Source of the DNA: Pseudomonadota bacterium
GTDB taxonomy: Bacteria > Pseudomonadota > Gammaproteobacteria > Burkholderiales > Sulfuriferulaceae
Assembly: GCA_021801025.1 (NCBI GenBank)
Contig: JAJYYK010000005.1
Coordinates: 62,001-126,000 of the forward strand
Length of the DNA stretch: 64,000 nucleotides
Direction of reading: 5' to 3'
This document shows positions 19,316 through 29,011 of the stretch, piece by piece. Within the stretch, counting starts at the first letter, position 1. Each line of letters starts with the position of its first letter. The notes under the pieces are model-generated. The model was not told the origin of the DNA. It saw only the letters and a list, made by a program, of their open reading frames with translations, and did not search any database. Made by a program: the position numbers and the translations under genes.

Positions 19316-20218
19316 ATGACACTACTTGCTTTGCTCATCGCACTGTTGCTGGATTGGTATTACCCACTCCCACCGAATCGGTTAGACCGCTTCACGCACC
19401 CCCTGCAAGTGCTGTCACATTACCTCAATGGCGGAAAACGACAACATGGTCAACTGGCCTGGATGGCTGCCATGCTCCCGGCATTGCTTGTAACTGGCGC
19501 CATTTATGTTGTACTTGATCGCCTTAGCCCCGCACTGGGTTTGTTATGGGATATTGTGGTGCTTTATCCCTTTCTGCAATTTCGTCGCACCATGCAAGCC
19601 GCCAATCAGGTTTACCGGGCCTTATCTCAACAGGATGTCGTACGTGCGAAGCAGCATTATGCCGATTGGCAGGACACATTCTGCCTCGTCTCAGGCAAAG
19701 AACTGCCCGCAATATCTATAGGGCATTTGTTGCTCGACAGCCAGCGGCATTTGTTCGGGGTCTTGATGTATTTCGCGCTGTTCTCCATCCTGGGTCCTGT
19801 GGGCGCCATCTTCTATGGTTTAAGTCAGCTCATGGCCGAGCGTTGGCAATTCGACTCCCATGGAGAGTTTTCCCGGTTCGCCCATGCCGTACTTGCCTGG
19901 GTAGAATGGCTGCCCGCTCGCACACTGGCACTTACGTTTGCCATTGCCGGAAATTTTGAAGATGCGATGTATTGCTGGCGTGGTCAAGCCAGCGATGCCG
20001 CGCAAGACATTGTACTGGCAAGCGGTGCAGGCGCCTTGGGGATTACTTTGGAAACACCGATTGAGTCAGCGACTGATTCAGCAAGCTCATCCACATTTGG
20101 CCTTGGAGAACATGCCAATTATCGGGATTTAGGCAGCGCCACCAGCCTTATTTGGCGCTCGTTGACCATTTGGATGCTGTTGTTGTTATTAGTCGCATTG
20201 GCCAAGTTAGCACATTAA
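19316..20218 (+). CDS. CobD/CbiB-family integral membrane protein
   Basis: This 300-residue membrane protein is related to adenosylcobinamide-phosphate synthase CobD/CbiB and to AmpE. Matching segments are LLIALLLDWYYPLP at the N-terminus, the central DWQDTFCLVSGKELPAISIGHL, and ARTLALTFAIAGNFEDAMYCW. No other cobalamin genes are nearby, so a role in B12 synthesis is doubtful. It forms a two-gene unit with the GyrI-like gene. Confidence 0.8.
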   Translation: MTLLALLIALLLDWYYPLPPNRLDRFTHPLQVLSHYLNGGKRQHGQLAWMAAMLPALLVTGAIYVVLDRLSPALGLLWDIVVLYPFLQFRRTMQAANQVYRALSQQDVVRAKQHYADWQDTFCLVSGKELPAISIGHLLLDSQRHLFGVLMYFALFSILGPVGAIFYGLSQLMAERWQFDSHGEFSRFAHAVLAWVEWLPARTLALTFAIAGNFEDAMYCWRGQASDAAQDIVLASGAGALGITLETPIESATDSASSSTFGLGEHANYRDLGSATSLIWRSLTIWMLLLLLVALAKLAH

Positions 20219-20254
20219 TCGACGCAAATACTGAATACGGATAAGGCATCAGCT

Positions 20255-20278
20255 TGTCGGGTTGAAACCCGACCTACA
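20255..20278. repeat. REP-like hairpin between convergent genes
   Basis: GTCGGGTT-GA-AACCCGAC (20256-20273) is a perfect 8-bp stem followed by CTACA. A related sequence occurs at 15962. Both copies lie between convergent gene ends and could act in transcript 3'-end stability. Confidence 0.65.
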
Positions 20279-20310
20279 GTGGTCAACAGCGAGCCTCTTC
20301 AGTTTGTCAC

Positions 20311-20766
20311 TCAAAGAAACCGCTCCAAACGCCGCCTGCTCGCGCTGTCTAATTGTTGCATATCAGCGATGAGAAAATGCAAGCCATTTTCTGCTGCAAT
20401 TAATAACCGATGCGCAGACAAACGGCGTATGTCTTCTTCCCCTTTCAGCACCAATTCTGTCTCACCCCTATTTGTCACCACATGCCAGCGGCTGGGGGTA
20501 GAGTAACTCGACACATCCAATATACTTAAAATTTCAGGTTGAAATTCCCGCTCAGCCAACTGTGCGTCCAGAACACTGCGCAGGTTTTCAGGCAGTGCAG
20601 CCAAATCCTCAATCCATACCCACTCATGCCCCTGCGCATCGACCAAACTCACACCCAAACCCGGTGCGCTCATCGGGAAAGCCCGAACGGGAATCAAATT
20701 TTCGTGCCGAACGCCTGATGCATCGCTGGCGCACAATGCTCCTGCATTATTCACGCTAATCTGCAT
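20311..20766 (-). CDS. DUF1854 protein, cyanophycin-metabolism associated
   Basis: This 151-residue protein matches the DUF1854 type in the segments MSAPGLGVSLVDAQGHEW, SYSTPSRWHVVTNRGETEL and EEDIRRLSAHRLLIA. The family is usually encoded beside an ABC exporter and cyanophycin synthetase genes, which is the case here (ABC gene overlapping by 11 bp, cphA pair 10 kb away). The molecular role is not established. The start chosen is the ATG at 20766; a longer frame runs back into the ABC gene. Confidence 0.82.
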   Translation of the reverse strand: MQISVNNAGALCASDASGVRHENLIPVRAFPMSAPGLGVSLVDAQGHEWVWIEDLAALPENLRSVLDAQLAEREFQPEILSILDVSSYSTPSRWHVVTNRGETELVLKGEEDIRRLSAHRLLIAAENGLHFLIADMQQLDSASRRRLERFL

Positions 20767-23008
20767 ACTCACCCTCTCCCATGTCGCTGTCCACCTGACG
20801 TGCCTGCGCAGCATACAGCTGCGCATACACCCCATTGCTTGCCAGCAAGGTCTCATGACGCCCCACTTCGACAATATGTCCTTTGTCCAGCACCACCAGC
20901 CTGTTTGCGTGACGCAAGGTACTCAAGCGGTGTGCCACAGCTATCGTGGTGCGCCCGCGGACCAGATTATCCAGTGCAGCCTGAATTTCGCGCTCGGTTT
21001 CGGTATCCACAGAAGCGGTGGCTTCGTCCAAAATCAAAATGCGCGGGTCGATGAGCAAGGCACGGGCAATCGAAATACGTTGCCGCTCGCCGCCGGATAA
21101 TGCCTGGCCGCGTTCGCCCACCAGCGAGTCATAGCCTTGCGGCAAACGCAAAATAAACTCGTGGGCATGCGCAGCTCTCGCCGCTGCCACAATGTTGGCT
21201 TGCGTGGCGTCCGGCTTCCCGTAAGCGATATTTTCCGCAATGGTGCCAAAAAATAAAAAAGGCTCTTGCAGTACCAAGCCGATATTACGTCGGTAATCGT
21301 GCACTGAAATGGCGCGAATGTCCACGCCATCGACTAAAATCGCCCCTTCGGTCACATCATAAAAACGGCAAATCAGATTCACTAGCGTACTTTTTCCCGA
21401 GCCGCTGTGTCCTACCAGTCCGATCATTTCACCAGGTGCGATGTGCAGGTCCATGCCGTGTATCACACTGCGGTTATTGTAACGAAAGCCGATATTGCGC
21501 AGGATAATATCACCCTGAACGCGTCCCATTTTTATTGGATTGACGGGTTCGGGCACGCTGGACACATGGTCCAGAATATCAAAAATACGCTTGGCACCTG
21601 CAGCAGCTTTTTGCGTCACCGAAACGATGCGGCTCATCGAATCCAGACGGCCATAAAACCGGCTGATGTAGGTTAAAAATGCGGCCAGCACACCTACGGT
21701 AATGCGCGCATGCGCCACCTGCCAAATACCGAATGCCCACACCACCAACAAGCCCAGCTCGGTCAGCAGGGTTACACTGGGAGCAAACAGCGACCATATC
21801 GCATTTACGCTGTCATTGATCTGCAAATTGCGCACATTGGCTTCACGAAAACGGGCGATTTCGCGCTGCTCCTGTGCAAAGGCTTTCACCACCCGGATAC
21901 CGGGTATGGTGTCGGTCAAGACATTGCTGATTTCACCCCACACCCGGTCGGTTTTCTCAAACCCCAGCCGCAGGCGGTCCCGCACGCGATGTATCATCCA
22001 TGCAATCAATGGGATAGGCAGCAAAGTGACCAGAGCCAGCGGCACATTGATGGACAACAAGATCGCCGCCGTCATGCCCATCACCAACACGTCAATCACA
22101 AAATCCAGCAGATGCAGCGAGAGGAACACAGAGATGCGGTCTGTTTCACTGCCGATGCGCGACACCAAATCGCCCGTGCGCTTACCGCCGAAAAAGGACA
22201 ACGACAACTCATGCAAATGGGCGTAACTGGCGAGGCGCAAATCCATGCAAATCCGTTCGCTTACCCGCGCCAACCACCATGACCGTCCCCAACCCAATGC
22301 CCAAGCCACCACCGCCGCCACCAATAACATGGACAGATAGCGCGCCACCAGCATAGGATCGATCGCGTGCCCGTTTTGATATGGAATCAGGATCTTATCC
22401 ATCAGCGGCATGGTCAAATAAGGCGGCACCAGCGCGGCGGCAGTCGAACCCAGCGCCAGTAAAAAGCCCATGAACAACCCAGATTGATATGGCTTGGCAA
22501 ACCGCCACAGACGCAATAAAGCCCAGGCCGAATTGACTTGCTGAGCGGCAGGTTCACACAAAGCACACAGCGTCTCGTTATTCGGCAAGACAGTTTGACA
22601 ACGCGGGCAGAGTGATTGATTCGATGCAGCCTCCTGCAAATTGCCCGATAACAGGGACTCAAATTGCTCAAGCAATGTCCGCGCGCTGGCATGATGCGTA
22701 AGGGTGTAATGCCAGCTGACACGGCGTTGAGCAGCCTGATACAAATCCAGCGTACCTACGCCCGCATAATCCCGTCTGATTAAACGCATGGAAGCATCCA
22801 GAGGCCATACAGACCACGCTGAATGGGGATCGGTTTTAGCCAGTAAGCGCAAGGAAGTCAGCACCAGGATGCCATGACAAAATAGCCGTTGTGCGTCTAA
22901 ATCCAGCGGCAAAAATGCCAACACCTGCTCATTGGCAGCAAGTTGGGCTAACACCGGTGAACGCCAGGGCTCTGGCAGGATTTGGATTTGATAGGGATTG
23001 GTGTGCAC
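20756..23008 (-). CDS. ABC exporter (fused permease-ATPase), cyanophycin-metabolism associated
   Basis: The 750-residue protein has an unusual front part: about 130 residues without membrane segments, then a zinc-ribbon (C134, C137, C148, C151). A type I exporter membrane domain with six helices follows (about 170-470), then one ATPase domain with Walker A GHSGSGKST, signature LSGGERQR and Walker B ILILDEATA. It is probably a homodimer. The extra zinc-ribbon domain and the linked DUF1854 gene mark the subfamily found with cyanophycin synthetases. Its substrate is not known. Confidence 0.9.
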   Translation of the reverse strand: MHTNPYQIQILPEPWRSPVLAQLAANEQVLAFLPLDLDAQRLFCHGILVLTSLRLLAKTDPHSAWSVWPLDASMRLIRRDYAGVGTLDLYQAAQRRVSWHYTLTHHASARTLLEQFESLLSGNLQEAASNQSLCPRCQTVLPNNETLCALCEPAAQQVNSAWALLRLWRFAKPYQSGLFMGFLLALGSTAAALVPPYLTMPLMDKILIPYQNGHAIDPMLVARYLSMLLVAAVVAWALGWGRSWWLARVSERICMDLRLASYAHLHELSLSFFGGKRTGDLVSRIGSETDRISVFLSLHLLDFVIDVLVMGMTAAILLSINVPLALVTLLPIPLIAWMIHRVRDRLRLGFEKTDRVWGEISNVLTDTIPGIRVVKAFAQEQREIARFREANVRNLQINDSVNAIWSLFAPSVTLLTELGLLVVWAFGIWQVAHARITVGVLAAFLTYISRFYGRLDSMSRIVSVTQKAAAGAKRIFDILDHVSSVPEPVNPIKMGRVQGDIILRNIGFRYNNRSVIHGMDLHIAPGEMIGLVGHSGSGKSTLVNLICRFYDVTEGAILVDGVDIRAISVHDYRRNIGLVLQEPFLFFGTIAENIAYGKPDATQANIVAAARAAHAHEFILRLPQGYDSLVGERGQALSGGERQRISIARALLIDPRILILDEATASVDTETEREIQAALDNLVRGRTTIAVAHRLSTLRHANRLVVLDKGHIVEVGRHETLLASNGVYAQLYAAQARQVDSDMGEGEYAD

Positions 23009-23270
23009 GGATATTAAAGTGGTTTGCCTGAAAAATTAATCTACTGATGCAATCACTGCGCAGTACAGTGTAAAAGTTTTATCAACCCTTACATTATCCT
23101 GAATTATCTTAAAATGTCCATGAGTATGAAACCCAGCCATTTTCACTCGCACAAAAATGATTGAGGAATGGATTATTTTGGATATTAAGTCCCGTCCCGA
23201 TTTCACTACCCTCTGGGGATTTCCGGGTTCACTGTTGCGGCGTTCAGGCTTAAATTTTCGCTCTGAAGAG

Positions 23271-23523
23271 ATGGAATTTAGCGCGCCAATCTGATAAAAA
23301 GTTTCACAACCACCAGAAGCATGTCGTTGATCAGGCCGTTGCAGATATTGTTCGCAATCCAGTGATTGGTGAAGCGAAGAAAGACGATCTCTCTGGCGTT
23401 TACGTTCACAGGTTCGATTGTATCCACCAACTCTTCCTGCTGGCTTACGAACACGGCCCGACAACCCTTGTTTTGCTGCTGGGCGGAACACACGAGCATT
23501 TTTACCATAATCTCAAGCGCTGA
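23271..23523 (+). pseudogene. RelE/ParE-type toxin gene with a frameshift
   Basis: The frame 23254-23523 encodes a typical RelE-fold C-terminus (VADIVRNPVIGEAKKDDL, then VYVHRFDCIHQLFLLAYE and LLLGGTHEHFYHNLKR) but has no start codon. A good start, GAAGAG-ATG at 23271, lies in another frame, encodes MEFSAPI and stops at TGATAA. Removing one T near 23292 joins the two frames into one 83-residue protein. So this is either a single-base frameshift or a sequence error. No antitoxin gene was recognised in 23009-23270; a short frame there (from 23157) has no familiar features. Confidence 0.6.
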
Positions 23524-23541
23524 TGGGTAGCCTGTCCATCG

Positions 23542-23581
23542 AAAAACCAAACAATCACCAGCTAACCCGGTGATTGTTTGG
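23542..23581 (-). terminator. Rho-independent terminator of the pilin/pilY1 operon
   Basis: CCAAACAATCACC pairs perfectly with GGTGATTGTTTGG (13-bp stem, 9-nt loop). On the minus strand it is followed by TTTTT (23546-23542). It lies about 70 bp beyond the pilY1 stop and also just after the toxin remnant on the other strand. Confidence 0.85.
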
Positions 23582-23648
23582 TCGTGCGCCAAATAAATTT
23601 GGGCACTCTATTCAATCCAAGCATTTGTTAAAAAATGGTATATTCAAA

Positions 23649-26600
23649 TTAGAGCAACTCTTGCCAACTGACCCGATGCTTGACCGAGCTTCCACCATTA
23701 CCAATGGGTACCGGGCTCACCGTTTGTGAACCATTCGTTCCTGTAGTAATTGTCACAACACTCCCGTTAGACAAGACCACAACAGAAGGACGACTGGACA
23801 GGAAATTTCCAATGAACTGAATGGCAGTGGCTGCGGTGCCATTCACAAATACAGCTCCACCATTGTTAATATCCACGCTATAACGCCAACTGGAGCCGCC
23901 TGGCACGCAGGGATTTGAACCACTTGGCTGATTATCAGTAAAGACTAAAGTCCCTTCTACAATATAAGGATCGGTATTTACCCGATCTCCAGAAGCGACC
24001 CCATGCGCATTCAAATCCAGGTACCAGCCGCGCTCAGTCGAAAAATCAACGGGTTGGGGACTGGATAAGGACTGCTGCACCATGGTAGCTCCGCGTACAT
24101 TGGCTATCGTCGTACCTGTATCTGACATCGCATACATGGTTTGCATTTGAGTTGCGTGGATATTGGGCGTGACACCGGACATATTCGGGACATCGCTATT
24201 TCCCAAATATTCGCCTGTGCCCACATAGACCACAGGCACACCATTAATCTCTGCCAGCTCCGGGGTTGTTGTGACAGGCTGCGTCACCCCATTACCATCC
24301 ACAAGGCTGGCTAACAGGCTGACATTCCAGGTTGAAACTGTCGCGCCGCTAAAATCAAACTTCCACACATTCCCATCCAGATCACCGCCATATACGGTTG
24401 AAGTGGTATCGTTAACAGTGGTGTTTTGAGCATAAGCCGCAATCTGTGCCAAACCGTGACCAGTTGGGGTGACGATGTCTTTAATCATTGCCCCGGTTTG
24501 CGGATTCAAAACAAATAAGTGATCTTTACCGTCCGTATTGTTATAACCCGAAGTAACCATCGCCACCCAACCCGAAGCAACCGTTTTTACCAGAACCGGT
24601 TTCCCGTAGGAAAGCCCTGTCTCCGAAGCATAGGTTGCGCTGTTTGATGCCTGCGGAAATTCCCACAACACTTTACCGGCGACAGCCGCATCACTCGTGG
24701 CAGACGGACTGGTGATGTCCAGGGCATAATAACCTTCGCCGCCCGCACCCAAACCGCCGACCAGCAACGAATGCCAATCAGGTGTATACGTGCTGGGGGG
24801 CGGACCGTTCGAGCCCCCGGCGATGGTATTGGAAAAATCCACATCGCCGTACACAGGCGTACCATCCACATAATATAGGTGCTGAAAACCTGTTTGCAGC
24901 GACAAATTCACTAAAGTGCTTGTATTGGGATAAGTGGTGGAAAGTGGAGTGTTAAACAATACCCCGGGCACATAAGCCCACAGTTCTGCACCGCTGGCAG
25001 CATTAAAGGCGTGCAACATGCCGTCATTTGCCCCTTGATAGACCACCCCCTGACGCGAAGCGTTCGTGGATTGAAATGTGCTGTATCCGGCATCTGCATA
25101 TTGAAACGGTGGCCCAGCCACCGGTACAGGTTCCGCATCGATAATATCTCCAAGCGCGTGGGTACGGCTGCGGTATGCGCTGGCATTGACGCCCCTGAGA
25201 AAATTCAGTACCCCCAACCAGTCAGAGGTGCCTGGCGGGGTAATTGGCGTATCTAATTGTGACTGCATTGTGGTTGAAATGCCACCGGAATCAAAGCCAA
25301 CACCAGTTGTTCCATTGAATGTACCAATGTTGCGCGAAGTGCCGGATGTGAGCGCTGAGGTTAAGGTATCCAGTTGACTTTGGGCAGAAGATGCCCAGCT
25401 GGATGTTGTTGAGACAACACCTGTTGACGTGTCAATGGCATAGGCATTCAAATTCCCTGACCAATCACCTGAATTGTATGACGTTGAATAGGCGCTGTTG
25501 TTACCTGGCGTGATATTCGGATTCAACACCCCGATTGCGGCCGCCCCACCAGTACGCCCCGTGATGTTTGACAAGACAGCCTGAAGTGCTGTTGTGATGG
25601 TCCCGGCACCTTGCGAGGCAAGAAAAAATTGACCGTGTCCATTCACAGCCGCGTGCCAGAGATCATCAATGGCTGCCGGGCCGCCCAAATTCGCACCGGT
25701 TGGGTCAGGCCACGTTTGTGTGCCGGCTGTGATCGATGTTAAGGCAGAAGGAAAAGACAACGTCCCTGCTTCCAGGCCAATGCCGTAAGTGACCATATGC
25801 TGCCAGGTGGCAGGATCTGCTGAATTCACGGTAACATTATTGGTCATCGCGGACCGCAAATCCGTGACCCAATATTTCATGGCAATATCAGCCAGGGTAT
25901 TGCTGTTAGTGATCCCCGTGCCCTCATAAAACGGGTTAGGCCACTGACTGCCTGGCGAAAAACCCAGATTTGGCACCCCCGTAAACCAACTGGCGTTGGG
26001 TGCGCTGTTGTCCTGGTCACCCGCCGACGGTTGTCCATATAAACTGGTCTGATTCCAATAGCCATCCGTAGAAACAATGGTAAAATTTTGTTGGCATGTA
26101 TACAGGACAGGATCCGTCCCTGAGGACACGCCAGTCATCCCGTTTCCGCTGAAATATTCACCATCTGCGACCAATGCAGCGGGAGTGGGTGTTCCTCCAT
26201 TCGGCTCCATGCTGTAGAGGTTATTGAACCAGTTTGTTTTTTGTGTACCGGTCCAAGCGCTCATCGCAATGAATCCATAGCCGGGGTTACTCGCGGTACC
26301 CGCTACATTGGGGTATCCATTGTTATCATTGATCACACTAAACCCAATTCTAAATTGGTTGGGCATGGGCTGGAAGGCGCGCCCTATCGCCGTACGCATG
26401 GTTTGCATACGCGTACGGTAATAGGAAAACCAGTTGGCAAAATTTTGTTGCTGCGCTGGGCTGTTCACTGTAGTGAACGTGTAATGATTATTGGCATAAC
26501 AAGTGCCAGGCGTTGGCGTCCCTGATTTGTACGCATAATAATAAGCAGCTTGCGGGGTATCATAACCACCGTAGTACCAGTTATTTGCAGCGTAGGGAAG

Positions 26601-27050
26601 GTATAAATCCGATTGAAAGGAGTTGCTCAAATTAAGCAGTGGATTATAAAGATAGTCATTAGCATTTCCATCATAGGGCAGAAACCCATCATACAATGCA
26701 GCCGTAAAAGATGCATTGGGCTTGAGGCTGCCATCGCTGTTTACCGGGGGGGAATAGGTCTTGGTTGGATCATAATACATGGGGTTGTAGGCACTGTTTT
26801 CAAAACAGCTTGCCTCCGTTCCAGTATAGGCCAGTGCATAAGCAGGTGAATTAATATACTCGGCATCAGGCAAATAGGTCCACCCCATGCTGCCCGAATT
26901 ATCCAGGGTATACTGAATATTGGGCGGCGCACTGGTTTCCACTGCCATCGGCACATTCGAAATGTCTACAGCTGTCGAGGCTGCACCCACACCAGAAAGC
27001 ATCCATCCTGCCATCCCAATTATGGCATACCGCCAGAAAAGCGTATTCAT
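23649..27050 (-). CDS. pilY1: Type IV pilus tip adhesin/assembly factor PilY1
   Basis: The 1133-residue secreted protein has a signal peptide (about residues 1-23) and a von Willebrand factor A-like N-terminal domain beginning with the MIDAS motif DNSGS (residues 50-54). Its C-terminal half is a PilC/PilY beta-propeller (YQGANDGMLHAFNAASGAEL, LVGGLGAGGEGYYALDI, GYNNTDGKDHLFVLNPQTG). PilY1 sits at the pilus tip with the minor pilins and affects pilus extension, adhesion and surface sensing. The asparagine/aspartate-rich NNTDGKDHL loop is where PilY1 proteins bind calcium. The ATG overlaps the preceding small gene by 4 bp. Confidence 0.94.
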   Translation of the reverse strand: MNTLFWRYAIIGMAGWMLSGVGAASTAVDISNVPMAVETSAPPNIQYTLDNSGSMGWTYLPDAEYINSPAYALAYTGTEASCFENSAYNPMYYDPTKTYSPPVNSDGSLKPNASFTAALYDGFLPYDGNANDYLYNPLLNLSNSFQSDLYLPYAANNWYYGGYDTPQAAYYYAYKSGTPTPGTCYANNHYTFTTVNSPAQQQNFANWFSYYRTRMQTMRTAIGRAFQPMPNQFRIGFSVINDNNGYPNVAGTASNPGYGFIAMSAWTGTQKTNWFNNLYSMEPNGGTPTPAALVADGEYFSGNGMTGVSSGTDPVLYTCQQNFTIVSTDGYWNQTSLYGQPSAGDQDNSAPNASWFTGVPNLGFSPGSQWPNPFYEGTGITNSNTLADIAMKYWVTDLRSAMTNNVTVNSADPATWQHMVTYGIGLEAGTLSFPSALTSITAGTQTWPDPTGANLGGPAAIDDLWHAAVNGHGQFFLASQGAGTITTALQAVLSNITGRTGGAAAIGVLNPNITPGNNSAYSTSYNSGDWSGNLNAYAIDTSTGVVSTTSSWASSAQSQLDTLTSALTSGTSRNIGTFNGTTGVGFDSGGISTTMQSQLDTPITPPGTSDWLGVLNFLRGVNASAYRSRTHALGDIIDAEPVPVAGPPFQYADAGYSTFQSTNASRQGVVYQGANDGMLHAFNAASGAELWAYVPGVLFNTPLSTTYPNTSTLVNLSLQTGFQHLYYVDGTPVYGDVDFSNTIAGGSNGPPPSTYTPDWHSLLVGGLGAGGEGYYALDITSPSATSDAAVAGKVLWEFPQASNSATYASETGLSYGKPVLVKTVASGWVAMVTSGYNNTDGKDHLFVLNPQTGAMIKDIVTPTGHGLAQIAAYAQNTTVNDTTSTVYGGDLDGNVWKFDFSGATVSTWNVSLLASLVDGNGVTQPVTTTPELAEINGVPVVYVGTGEYLGNSDVPNMSGVTPNIHATQMQTMYAMSDTGTTIANVRGATMVQQSLSSPQPVDFSTERGWYLDLNAHGVASGDRVNTDPYIVEGTLVFTDNQPSGSNPCVPGGSSWRYSVDINNGGAVFVNGTAATAIQFIGNFLSSRPSVVVLSNGSVVTITTGTNGSQTVSPVPIGNGGSSVKHRVSWQELL

Positions 27051-27295
27051 TTTTTCACCCTTTCCTTATTGATGCCGGATTGATGGTTACTGCCATGCAA
27101 TCGATTGGCGGCATCAGGCAACGGTTTAATCTTCCCTTCTTTCACCATCTGCGGAACGGATGATGGATCAATCCTGACCTCCAGAGGAGTCTTGTTGAAA
27201 GGTAACAGCAAAGGCGATGGTTTTTCTGCTGCGTGTGCTGATGCACAAAGAAATAACAACCCTGAAAATATCATATTCAATTTTAATTTTCTCAT
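27047..27295 (-). CDS. Small secreted protein of the pil operon, function unknown
   Basis: This 82-residue protein has a clear signal peptide (hydrophobic 8-22, cleavage after AHA) and a short polar mature part of about 60 residues ending in basic residues (NKERVKK). It lies between pilX and pilY1 and is coupled to pilY1 by an ATGA overlap. Its place in the operon suggests a role in PilY1 or minor-pilin assembly, but nothing in the sequence names a function. Confidence 0.65.
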   Translation of the reverse strand: MRKLKLNMIFSGLLFLCASAHAAEKPSPLLLPFNKTPLEVRIDPSSVPQMVKEGKIKPLPDAANRLHGSNHQSGINKERVKK

Positions 27296-27304
27296 GATCG
27301 TCCC

Positions 27305-27853
27305 TTAATAAGTCACCATTGCGCGAATAAGGCTTGTTGTATTTTTTGGGCCCGTGGCCCGTACGCTGATACGGTAATATACACTGGCTGGAGGTGTCAG
27401 CGCCGGACGCCCTGCCTGCTTGCTCCCGTTATTCAGCACAGCAGCATTTGAGACCATACAACTCGTGGTGAGGCTTGTGACAGGAAGTGTACCTGTACAC
27501 ATGCGTTCTATCACAAACTGTACCCCATACCCTTGAATTGTGGCAGTGGGGATCGCCGCCCAATTGGCAACAGGCGTGCCATCCGGTTGAAGCGCCTGGG
27601 ACAAGGGGAAATAGACATTCGCTATCGCCGTATCAGGCTGGGCCAAAATGGTATTGGTCAATTTAACAATGGCGGACTCCACCCCTATATCACTGACCTG
27701 CACAGCAGCCAAATCATAAGCCCGGTTTTCAGCGATCAAATTCGCTGTGGTGGTCGAATGAACCATGGCAATGCCCGCAAGGGTAAGCACAACCAGCGCG
27801 ATCAGGGCGATAAACAGCACCACGCCTGTCTGTTTTTGCTTTAATTGGCCCAT
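27305..27853 (-). CDS. pilX: Minor pilin PilX
   Basis: The 182-residue protein has a type III (class III) signal ending at G10 (KQKQTG) followed by a hydrophobic helix VVLFIALIALVVLTLAG. As in other PilX/GspK-like minor pilins, position +5 is not Glu. The rest is a globular domain with a late pair of cysteines. It forms part of the minor-pilin priming complex at the pilus tip. It overlaps pilW by 13 bp. Confidence 0.88.
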   Translation of the reverse strand: MGQLKQKQTGVVLFIALIALVVLTLAGIAMVHSTTTANLIAENRAYDLAAVQVSDIGVESAIVKLTNTILAQPDTAIANVYFPLSQALQPDGTPVANWAAIPTATIQGYGVQFVIERMCTGTLPVTSLTTSCMVSNAAVLNNGSKQAGRPALTPPASVYYRISVRATGPKNTTSLIRAMVTY

Positions 27854-29010
27854 ATTGCATTCCTGATAGGGATGATGGTTTGAAATACCTTATACCGGTA
27901 ACACTGCCAGTTTGGTATTGTGGTCACGTTAATGACTGGCCCGCCCGCCCAGGAAACAGGGTAATTCGTCGCTGTGGTGGATGCGGTCGCCGTGCATACG
28001 CCGCTGGAATTCGGTTTTTCCTTTTGTGGGCTCATCACGGTCACCGCCACATGAATCGCTTCGATTCGCTGAATGTTTGCAGGCGTTGGATTGATCCAAT
28101 TATTTCCATCACAGGCATTCGTCCCTACACCGGTCGCATTCACCCAGCAGGTGATGCCTCCAACCAGTGAGGGAGGGACAATACCGTACTGTGCCTGAAT
28201 ATTCACGATATTGGCCGCCACGGGGGCGGCATTGGTAAATGTACTTCCCGCACACGAAGGAGGAGAAGTTGATCCGCTGTTCAAATCAGTAGAGGCAAGC
28301 GAATTGCAAAGTACCTGAAATTGCGTCCGGGAAAATGATCCCAATGGAACCACGACCGCATTAATGGTATAAGGCCCTACGCTACTGAAAGCACTTGCCA
28401 GATTAGGTGGATTCCATGGTGACAGCCCAGAGTTGTGGATCAAATTGACGCCATTGGCTGTGGGTTGCAAAGCAGTCACGCTCATGACGGTACAGGGGGT
28501 TGTGGGAGAGGAAGGGTCACCGACCATGACCAAACTACCCAAGGTGAACCCATTACTCGTTGTCACGGTCAAAACCGAGGATGGCGTAGGCATGGGTTGA
28601 GCAATAGACGTCGATGCGGATCCATATATAGATTGGCTGCTCATGGTTTGAATGCTGTCAGGCCCTCCGCTTGCACCCCCATCCGTAATATTAACCGGCA
28701 TCATGCTCGCGCCGTTCGCGACAACCGATCCGTTATAGTAGACATTCACTGACGAACAAATAAGTGAACCATTCGTAAACAGACCAAGCCCGGCAGGCCG
28801 GATAGCGTTATCCAGCGTAATCATTGCTAACAAACCATCCGACTGCGCGCCTGCCAGACTGTCTGTGGTTCGCTTTTGTCCCTCAAACGCCTTGAATGAA
28901 TACATGATCACCAGGGTCGTCAACAGACCAATAATGGCGCCAACCATGAGATCAATCAACGAAAAACCAGCCTGTTTCGCAGGGATTCCCTGAAATTTCA
29001 TTTTTGGCAT
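27841..29010 (-). CDS. pilW: Minor pilin PilW
   Basis: This 389-residue minor pilin has the prepilin motif AGFSLIDLMVGAIIGLLTT near the start. The +5 residue is Asp instead of the usual Glu (G-FSLID), a conservative change. The large C-terminal domain (about 340 residues) is Ser/Thr/Gly-rich with several cysteines, typical of PilW. The start used (ATG at 29010) is the first after the pilV stop at 29012-29014; an ATG three codons later is also possible. Confidence 0.86.
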   Translation of the reverse strand: MPKMKFQGIPAKQAGFSLIDLMVGAIIGLLTTLVIMYSFKAFEGQKRTTDSLAGAQSDGLLAMITLDNAIRPAGLGLFTNGSLICSSVNVYYNGSVVANGASMMPVNITDGGASGGPDSIQTMSSQSIYGSASTSIAQPMPTPSSVLTVTTSNGFTLGSLVMVGDPSSPTTPCTVMSVTALQPTANGVNLIHNSGLSPWNPPNLASAFSSVGPYTINAVVVPLGSFSRTQFQVLCNSLASTDLNSGSTSPPSCAGSTFTNAAPVAANIVNIQAQYGIVPPSLVGGITCWVNATGVGTNACDGNNWINPTPANIQRIEAIHVAVTVMSPQKEKPNSSGVCTATASTTATNYPVSWAGGPVINVTTIPNWQCYRYKVFQTIIPIRNAIWAN

Positions 29011-29011
29011 C

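Noticed and set aside
20767-20874. N-terminal extension of the DUF1854 protein
   Set aside because: It overlaps the 3' end of the ABC exporter gene and lacks family similarity; the ATG at 20766 fits the coupled arrangement.
23036-23592. Minus-strand open frames downstream of the ABC exporter
   Set aside because: The coding signal in this stretch is on the plus strand (RelE-like body); the minus-strand frames cross the terminator and have no known features.
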